This document shows, in pieces, positions 18,801-24,728 of a stretch of DNA of 24,728 nt. The DNA is taken from the NCBI GenBank assembly GCA_001579985.1, contig LRSR01008040.1:1-24728 (forward strand). Reading direction: 5' to 3'. Numbering within the stretch: the stretch's first letter is position 1; every line of letters begins with the position of its first letter. The notes under the pieces were generated by a model. The model saw only the letters and a list, made by a program, of their open reading frames with translations. It had not been told where the DNA came from and ran no database searches. The translations under genes and the position numbers were made by a program. This DNA is from Hypsibius dujardini. Its lineage: Eukaryota > Tardigrada > Eutardigrada > Parachela > Hypsibiidae.

Positions 18801-18830
18801 TTTAATCGAGCGAAAAAGGGTGAAAATTAA
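15449..18830 (+). CDS. NRF-6-like membrane acyltransferase, paralogue B (9 exons)
   Basis: Exons: 15449-15746, 15980-16774, 16982-17177, 17251-17326, 17396-17500, 17586-17665, 17829-17942, 17998-18310, 18393-18830. They join in frame to 804 aa. Signal peptide (MASILSMSTFRVVVALMSSL), then an extracellular NRF domain with cysteines (GPCYEDT, LATCLPKSC). A membrane span precedes LLARTFDHRYW, then a multi-pass acyltransferase-3-like domain ([66 protein letters not shown]). Compared with paralogue A it lacks three introns and has a longer C terminus, with an acidic EDDDD patch and TTTPTTTPN low-complexity sequence before a basic end (RAKKGEN), probably cytoplasmic. Family members in C. elegans act in lipid/yolk transport and drug response; the acyl substrate is unknown. 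The stop codon is embedded in ATTAAA (18826-18831), another lies at 18954, and no AATAAA is close. Confidence 0.92.
15768..15896. repeat. (ACAG)n microsatellite in intron 1 of paralogue B
   Basis: ACAG/GCAG tetramers with CAGACAGC variants filling more than half of intron 15747-15979. Confidence 0.95.
17688..17777. repeat. (ACAGAC)n hexanucleotide microsatellite in intron 6 of paralogue B
   Basis: About 15 perfect units. It is the reverse complement of the CTGTGT hexamer in intron 9 of paralogue A. Frames through it (DTDTDT, SVSVSV) are artefacts. Confidence 0.97.
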
Positions 18831-19633
18831 ATTGGAAATGAAAAAAAGGCATCACTTCCTTCGCTTTGTCTTGACTTGGATGCCACCGACCAATTCAAAC
18901 AACCGGCATTTTCAGCCAGTCATATGCTTCGGCTTATAAATGACATCGAATCAATTAAATTCCCGCTGGAAATGCTACCGACGTTCGGCATTTGCATATG
19001 TCTGCATTCACCCATGCAATATTTATTGTCTTATTTTAAATTCCTTTTTCAAACATGTCTGCCGGTAAACCATAGATGCCTGCTGTGAGATCTGCGCAAA
19101 TTTAAAGGCGTTTAAGGGTTTCTACTGTTTGTTCCCGGAGTAAAGTCAGTCCCTGCATTGTCAGTTCTATATGCTAACATGCAGACACTTATGCACCGGC
19201 GCCAACATCAAAGGCACCCTACCGCGGAAGACAAGCGAAACACGCGTGTTTCTGCTTAATGGAATGGAGATGTCGGAACTCCTGTGGTCATCTACAATGT
19301 CCATAAAAATGACATCGCACCCGGAAAAGCGAAGCGCCTGAGCAACAACCGTTGAATGACTGTTTTGTCCGCCAATCAACGGGAGATAAATCTTAAAAGT
19401 TTAAAAGTATATGTGAAAGCCTTTTGACATTGTTTCATCTCACAAAGATTGTCCCGACCACAGCTTTCATCCCACAATGATCGTCACGATCATACAGCTA
19501 TACCAAGAAGGGGTATTCTAAACGGTTAACCTCTTTGCATAATTACCTACACGTACTGGTACCGTGTAACGTCATTCTACCGTAGTTACCCTTACCTGGA
19601 GGAAAGTTGTCGAACAAACCCGCCATGACATGC
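18831..19633. other. intergenic region, paralogue B to GPCR pseudogene
   Basis: No confident gene. A 70-codon minus-strand frame (19379-19167; GGQNSHSTVVAQALRF, then MDIVDDHRSSDISIPLSRN) looks compositionally protein-like, but I recognise no family and see no supporting exons. Confidence 0.45.
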
Positions 19634-19642
19634 TATATAAAA
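19634..19642 (+). promoter_or_regulatory. TATA box candidate of the GPCR pseudogene
   Basis: TATATAAAA 142 bp before the degenerate start at 19784. The intact paralogue has a TATAAA at a comparable upstream position (23178). An ATGATC palindromic repeat follows at about 19680-19705. Confidence 0.4.
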
Positions 19643-19783
19643 ACTGCATCGACGTAAGGAGATTTATCCTTAGTGAACGATCATGATCATGATCATGGTC
19701 ATGATCCATCGGATTTCGGCAAATTATTTTCTCCTCTAAATTCATCCAAAAACACTTATCGAAGTCACTATAAATATCCGACG

Positions 19784-21100
19784 ATGAATTCGACAACTTC
19801 CTCTGACGGATCTTGATGGAACCACTCGACCAACGGTCTCACCGATCACCGGAACACCGCCACCATCACCCTGGCCGTCCAACTTGGGCTCCTCGCCGTC
19901 CAACTTGGGCTCCTCGTCTGCATCATCACCTCCGCCATTATCAGCGTGATCGGGACGGGGACGAACTTCCTGGTGCTCCTCGTGATCTGGCCCACCCGAG
20001 CCAACATGCTCGGCTTCCACCTCCTCATCTTCAAATACGTCGCGGCGAACCTGGTGATGTGTGCGGTGGCCAGTCCCGTCAACGCGTACGCCACGCTGGC
20101 GAACCGTCTAGAGTACCCCACCACCCTGCAAACGTGTCGCTTCATGAATCCGCCCCTTCCTCGTGCTGGTGCATGTCATCAACTTCACGGACCTCGGTCT
20201 GACCATTAACTGTTGCTGTGCGCTGTATTCCCCGCGTAATTACAATAAGTGGACCATCACCAAGCACATCGATGTCATCATCTTGATCACCGTTTGAGTC
20301 ATCAGTGCGGGAATACTCGTTCCGTTGTCCTTCCATCTCGGCGGACGTGCCTTACTCACCCCACTCGAGGGCTGTACTTTTATTGCACGTAAATGTGTCA
20401 GCTGTAACACTTATTTCAAGGTCACCTAAAGTGCTTCTTCCAGCCTGAGCTCTCTACCTGATGCGAGCGCAGATCTTCTTCGCCTATACACCATACGTGA
20501 TTGTCGGGATCGGTTCGATGATGCTCCTCTTCAAATGCCGCGTCATGTCGCGACGGAGCCGCATGGCCGTGCAGCACCTGCAGCAGCAGGACAGGGTGCT
20601 CCTGCAGCGGTTGAACATTTTAAAAAAACAGTTTTATAATTTTAAAAAATGCCGCTTGCTAATACTTGAATAGCATTGCAGGACAGGGTGCAGGACAGGG
20701 TGCAGGACAGGGTGCAGGACAGGGTGCAGGACAGGGTGCAGGACAGGGTGCAGGACAGGGTGCAGAACAGGGTGCAGAACAGGGTGCAGAACAGGGTGCA
20801 GAACAGGGTGCTGGACAAGGTGCTCCTGCAGCGGTTGAACATTTTAGAAACAGTCTTTCGCGCTATCAGTTAAGTTTAGGTCTTTACTGTTTTGACTTGC
20901 AGTGTATTTTCTTAATATGGAATCGAGGCTACCGGGTGAAATTGGCGGGGGTTCTCAAGGGTATCAAAGAACGTCCAGCACAGAAAAGCGACAACAGTAA
21001 TTCTCTGCCCATTAAAAGTGTGAAGAAAGGCCGAACAGCACGCAGAATGACTTTGATTTACCGTTTGCCGAACATACGAGGATCCCTACATAGTTTTTAA
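19784..21100 (+). pseudogene. class A (rhodopsin-like) GPCR pseudogene
   Basis: Close paralogue of the receptor at 23271. The first exon shows ATG at 19784, an in-frame TGA at 19814-19816 (codon 11), and a tandem 21-bp duplication (LAVQLGL LAVQLGL). TM1 reads VIGTGTNFLVLLVIWPTRAN, with TM2 and part of TM3 following. The frame shifts by one base near 20151-20157 and resumes as FLVLVHVINFTDLGLTINCC, where the conserved Arg of the DRY-type motif has become Cys. A second TGA sits in TM4 (20295-20297). A TM5-like exon follows after an acceptor at 20442-20443 (MRAQIFFAYTPYVIVGIG...MLLFKCRVMSRRSR), then repeat-expanded ICL3 sequence and a basic segment (KGRTARRMTLI) ending near 21100. I saw no TM6 or TM7. 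With two stops, a frameshift and the lost Arg, this is almost certainly non-functional. Confidence 0.8.
20679..20822 (+). repeat. 12-bp minisatellite, 12 units, in the GPCR pseudogene
   Basis: Seven CAGGACAGGGTG units, then four CAGAACAGGGTG, then one degenerate CTGGACAAGGTG. In one frame this reads QDRV x7, QNRV x4, LDKV. A single unit exists upstream at 20587-20598. Both places are followed by the same CTCCTGCAGCGGTTGAACAT sequence, showing a segmental duplication with expansion in the second copy. Confidence 0.97.
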
Positions 21101-22024
21101 GCGCACCCCCGCCTGGTCGCGCTGTGCAAGCCCTATCAGGATGAAGTGATGAGAAGGAATGGCATTCGTTCTGTCAGGGAAGTCCACGAGCCGATTTAAT
21201 GGATCACTCGAAATTAAAACGTATTTTTAAAACAAATTGGCAACGCTCACACGTCTCTTTAGCGTGTTGATTATAATCATTATACGCAGAATCTCATCTT
21301 ATCTTTATATATTATATATTCATCTTATACCGTAGCATGTCTACTTGTTTAGTCAGTTGAATAAGTCATGTGATGGTCAGTTCCAGCTTGCTTTTTCAGA
21401 CAGGAATAAAATTCCGTTTTCAGCAAAGACAAATTTAGTTCCCCATTTCGAACAAATGGACGATCGATCATTCCAGAGTCCGTCCGTCCGTCCCCCTCGT
21501 AATTCCACACTTAAGGAAAGCTTTTATGCATATTAGGCCGTATACTCGCAGCTACAGTACCAAAGGAGGACCGAGCACTGATAGGATTAATCCATCCAAC
21601 AAGGTATGTGTCCTTTGATGGGTGCCGCCGGGGATCATCCGCCGTGCACGTGTGTGGCAAGCTTTCCTGCAAAAATGCGTATTGAAATGAAAGGTCAACC
21701 GATCGTTGCTCTGACTGCCTGCCACGCGGGGAAAGTAAGGGAATCAGATGGGCCATCTCCCATCTACGTAAACAACCATAACCACCCATCTGGGATTTTC
21801 CATCCGTAAACGCCTGAGGACACCGGGTAGAGATTGTTGATCAGCTTCACTCCAGTTCAATGCCCGGGTCCCCGGATCCGCAGAAAATGAGCGGGACAAT
21901 GACGCGGAAAGCTAGACAAACAGTCAGTCAGTCAATGAGCACACCAGACAGACAGGAGGGCAGCCAAGACATAAACTGGACATTGGATGGTTAGTCGGGT
22001 TATGCAGCCCATAGAACAACCAAA

Positions 22025-22109
22025 CAGTTAAAGCCTGATCTATACGTTTAAAATTGCTTGGATTGTACAATCCAAGCAACTGTAAAAGTATAGACCAGGT
22101 TTTAGACTG
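22025..22109. repeat. 85-bp palindromic hairpin
   Basis: Nearly loopless inverted repeat centred at 22066/22067. Perfect core TTGCTTGGATTGTACAATCC; outer arms pair CTGATCTATACGTTTAAAA with TGTAAAAGTATAGACCAG with a few mismatches. Could be a small MITE or a cruciform-forming sequence. Confidence 0.75.
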
Positions 22110-22229
22110 AAAGGTGGACAGTCGAATGGCTAGGAGGCCAGGGCAGAAGGAAAACAGGATAATGGAGACCCGACTGTCCAATTGATGTAGTAAGCTGCAC
22201 GATCGTCCAGCTGTCAGCATGTTGATGAG

Positions 22230-22360
22230 TCTATCCGTCCGTCTGTCCTTCCGTTCATCCTTCCGTTCATCCTTCCGTCTGTCCGTCCGTCCACCCTTCC
22301 GTCTGTCCGTCCGTCCATCTGTCCGTCTGTCCGTCTGTTTGTCCATCCGTCCGTCCGTCC
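22230..22360. repeat. degenerate (TCCG/TCTG)n tract
   Basis: Interrupted CCGT/CTGT tetramers, with TTCATCC and CCACCC interruptions. Produces Arg/Ser- and Asp/Arg-rich frames on the two strands. Confidence 0.85.
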
Positions 22361-23177
22361 CTGTCAGTCTATCTTCAGGGACCTTCTCCGTCTATTCATT
22401 TGTTCGACTGTCCGATTGTCCGTCTACCGGACCGACCGCCTTTTTGCACACCCGGCTCTCCGTTTGGTAGGATTAGATTGTAATCTGCCAGACTGACTTA
22501 ATGTCCACATGCGCACGAACATATGTCCGTCTCTCCGCCTAGAGACAAAGAATCCGACCGGTGGTAGATACGGTCAACGAGGCAGCATTTGAGGAAGATT
22601 GACCAATGGTCAAGCAAGTGCGGCTCAGTCCAGAACTGTATCTCTTTTTGCATTCCATTTTGGGATGCATTTACGGATTCATTTTGGTATGGACAATAAA
22701 ACAAACCGCCAATTTGTAACGTACTGTGGTACCGTTTCGAGAACCATTAAGGATTTCAATTAAGGTTCGAATTACTGCCATTTCTGTTCGCCAGGGGATG
22801 GTATGAAATATGAAATAGGGAATTACAAGATATCGGTGCTTAACGAGGAATTTGGGCGAGGTCGGAGGGCTGTCGCGATAATTTCTGGAATGGATTTGTG
22901 TGATAACGAAGGCGCAGACAGCCTCTCATTAAGTGACCTTTCCCACCGCATGATCCGGATAGAAAGGCTGTGCGTGTGTGCTGTTACATGTCCGTGCGTC
23001 ATTTGTTTTCCTCATTAATTCCATCCCACACACAGGGTCGTGAGATTGCGGTGCCCGTACCACAAAAATTGTCGAGAATTTTGACCTTAATGGTGCACAT
23101 ATACGGCCAGCTATCGCCTGAAGGCAGTGGAGGAACCAAAGACCTCACACACGGCCCAGCAAACCGCCATTGGCCTC

Positions 23178-23183
23178 TATAAA
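23178..23183 (+). promoter_or_regulatory. TATA box candidate of the intact GPCR copy
   Basis: TATAAA in a GC-richer setting, 93 bp before the ATG at 23271, giving an expected leader of about 60 bases. Confidence 0.45.
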
Positions 23184-23270
23184 GACGGCACAGACATCGA
23201 ACATTACCTTCGAAGTGAGTGCTCTATCGGTCTTTTTCAAAATCTTCTCCTTCTTCATCGGCATCCGAAG

Positions 23271-23822
23271 ATGAACTCGTTCGCAAACTCATCTAACGCG
23301 TCTGCGTGGAATCATTCGACCAACGGTCTCACCCTCGCAGTTCAGCGCGAGCTCCTCGCCTGCATCATCACCACCACCATCTTCAGCGTCATCGGAACGG
23401 TGACCAACTTCCTGGCCCTCGTCGTGACCTGGCCCACTCGAGCCAACAAACTCGGCCTGAACCTCCTCATCTTTAATTTTGTCGCGGTGAACCTCGCGAT
23501 GTGTGCGGTCGCCAATCCCCTCAATGTCTACGCCGCGTTGGCAAATCGTCTAGGGTACACCACCACCCTGCGCGCCTGTCGGTACATCAACACGCCCTTC
23601 TCCTTGCTCGTGTATGTCATCAACTTCACGGACGTCGGTCTGACCGTCAACCGTTGTTGTGCGCTCTTTTTCCCGCATCAATACAAACGCTGGACCGCGA
23701 AACACATCAACGTCATCATACTGGTCGCCGTTTGGGTCTTCAGTGTCGGAGTGAGTTGCCCGGCGGCGTTCGGGTACGGCGGCCGTCCCACAGTCAACTC
23801 ATTGGGAGGCTGCAACTTTCTG
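23271..23822 (+). CDS. class A GPCR, first exon (TM1-TM4), incomplete in window
   Basis: ATG at 23271 opens an exon of 184 codons to a probable donor CTG|GTAATT at 23823; read through, it stops at 23834. The extracellular N terminus has three N-glycosylation sequons (N6, N9, N14). TM1 (about 30-52) carries GTVTNF with Asn 46 as N1.50. TM2 (62-84) has Asn where Asp2.50 is usual (FVAVNLAMC). Cys103 starts TM3, which ends in NRC (127-129) in place of DRY, with FFPHQYKRW in loop 2. TM4 has Trp155 (4.50). Cys181 in loop 2 is the expected disulphide partner. An NRY-like rather than DRY motif recalls melatonin/Tre1/moody-type receptors, but the ligand and subfamily are unknown. TM5-TM7 are not found before the window end, so later exons must lie beyond the fold-back nest if the gene is live. 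Starts further upstream in frame (e.g. 23127) lie before the TATA box. Confidence 0.75.
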
Positions 23823-23834
23823 GTAATTATCTAA

Positions 23835-24030
23835 CTCGGGAAGTGGCGGAGATTTCCCCTCGCTTTTAGGGTGAGGTTTTTTTTACTGATACTTTTTAAT
23901 ATATCATGATTTTTCATAGGGGTCTCGTCGGTGCAAATACATTTCCAGGTTCAGAAAAAAATGAGGAAGAAAAAAAGAATCTCTGCCAGTTTGTGGTACA
24001 TGCCGGCGCTTGATTGATCGATCATTTGAC
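23835..24030. other. putative intron sequence after GPCR exon 1
   Basis: AT-rich, no coding sequence. Probably intronic if the receptor continues to the right. Confidence 0.4.
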
Positions 24031-24728
24031 AAATTTCTCGACATTTTATTTTTTCAAAATTGTTTCAGTATTTTACTGAACGTGAAAACATTCTTATAAT
24101 TTACTAAAAACCTTCAGCAAGGTATAAAAAACAAAATAAAAAAATTTCCACCAACCGGAACATCTTGAGAAAATGAAAATGAAACAGTGAACGACAGCGT
24201 TAATATAATCTGTATTATTACATGAACATATTTGTTTGAAATAAAAACATTACCGTTTGCAAATAAGATCGGAAAAAACGGGGGAAAACAGATGAAATAA
24301 CGCGTGCAGTTGCAGCAGTGGTTGTTAATTCAAATTTCAAAATCTTGGTATGAGTGATTTGCTGGACAAAAGACTGCACGCTTTTTTCCATGTTCTGACA
24401 TTTCCCGCTTCTCAATGGATGACACATGCACATGGAAAAAGCGTGCAGTCTGTTGTCCAGTAAATCACTCATATTCGAAGGTTTTTAGTAAAATTTAAGA
24501 CTGTGTTCACGTTCAGTAAAATACCAAAAAGTTTTTGAAAAAATAAAATTTCGAGAACCAATCAACCGGTAACGCTGATTTTAAAACTTTGCATTATCGC
24601 ACAGCGTGCAGGGGGCCACTACGCTGTTCCTTTTATATTTTCTCAAGGTGTTCCGGTTAGACGAAAAAAATCTTATCATATTTTTCTTATCTTGCTGGAG
24701 GTTTTTAGTAAATTTTAAGAATGTTTTC
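24031..24728. mobile_element. composite nest of inverted repeats (fold-back elements)
   Basis: Three pairings were seen. (1) 24031-24115 pairs with 24477-24562, sharing TTACTGAACGTGAAAACA-type sequence and a T/A-rich block ending CTCGA/TCGAG. (2) 24349-24392 pairs with 24430-24473 as a 44-bp-arm hairpin (GAGTGATTTGCTGGACAA ... TTGTCCAGTAAATCACTC). (3) 24085-24178 pairs with 24632-24728, sharing CCGGAACA.CTTGAGAAAAT and the TTTACTAAAAACC block. The left arm therefore has two alternative partners. The structure runs off the window end. No transposase seen. Confidence 0.75.

Larger units (their letters stand above)
21101..23020. other. intergenic region between GPCR copies
   Basis: About 1.9 kb with no gene I can support. 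Holds the palindromic hairpin at 22025-22109 and degenerate TCCG/TCTG tetramers at 22230-22360. There is an AATAAA at 22695-22700 with no assignable gene. Several 60-140-codon ORFs are unsupported; two derive from the tetramer tract. Confidence 0.5.

Noticed and set aside
21924-22470. Asp/Arg/Thr-rich (-) and Arg/Ser-rich (+) ORFs
   Set aside because: Arise from the degenerate TCCG/TCTG tract.
23501-23869. 122-codon ORF in another frame over the GPCR exon
   Set aside because: Shadow frame; the GPCR frame has four hydrophobic spans and conserved Cys/Trp/Asn positions.
1-24728. tRNA, rRNA or prokaryotic promoter/operon signals
   Set aside because: None found by reading; gene structure is clearly spliced and eukaryotic. 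A tRNAscan run would be needed to exclude a degenerate tRNA.

Overview
The window is nuclear DNA from an animal. Its genes are split by short introns (about 60-900 bp, almost all GT-AG), it is rich in micro- and minisatellites, and it encodes animal families: NRF-6-like acyltransferases, a quiver/sleepless-type Ly6 protein, BTB/BACK and ankyrin/SOCS-box-like proteins, and class A GPCRs. This gene set and gene density suggest an ecdysozoan (nematode, tardigrade or arthropod relative). A tardigrade is my guess from overall style, not something I can prove here. I saw no bacterial operons, rRNA, recognisable tRNA or CRISPR array.

Layout. Positions 1-1658 hold a possible small secreted peptide whose stop overlaps an AATAAA, then non-coding DNA with a CAGA tract. 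Positions 1659-6071 (+) are a 12-exon NRF-6-like membrane acyltransferase (paralogue A, 766 aa), followed by a TCTG/TGCC microsatellite. On the minus strand, 6948-7401 is a broken BACK-domain fragment. A small secreted cysteine peptide gene (8228-8500, +) lies between a 33-bp and a 25-bp tandem array. Positions 9527-11794 (+) are a two-exon ankyrin-repeat protein with a SOCS-box-like tail. Convergent to it, 12107-12981 (-) is a BTB-domain gene whose BTB fold is split by a roughly 21-bp minisatellite that leaves the two halves in different frames. A 39-bp array (9 copies) and a near-perfect fold-back element follow. Positions 14047-14939 (+) are a three-exon quiver/sleepless-like GPI-anchored Ly6 protein with an upstream ORF and a 220-bp fold-back in intron 2. 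Positions 15449-18830 (+) are paralogue B of the NRF-6-like gene (9 exons, 804 aa). The right third holds a GPCR pseudogene (19784 to about 21100), a non-coding stretch with a palindromic hairpin, the 5' part (TM1-TM4) of an intact-looking paralogous GPCR (23271-23822), and a composite nest of inverted repeats running to the window end.

The genes do not form a pathway. The organising themes are tandem duplication with decay (the NRF-6 pair, the GPCR pair and two BTB/BACK pieces) and pervasive tandem-repeat expansion. Expansions occur inside coding sequence (18-bp in the ankyrin protein, about 21-bp in the BTB gene, 12-bp in the GPCR pseudogene), and four fold-back, MITE-like structures were found. 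All exon joins were inferred by eye from splice signals, reading-frame continuity and comparison of the paralogues within the window; no transcript data were available.
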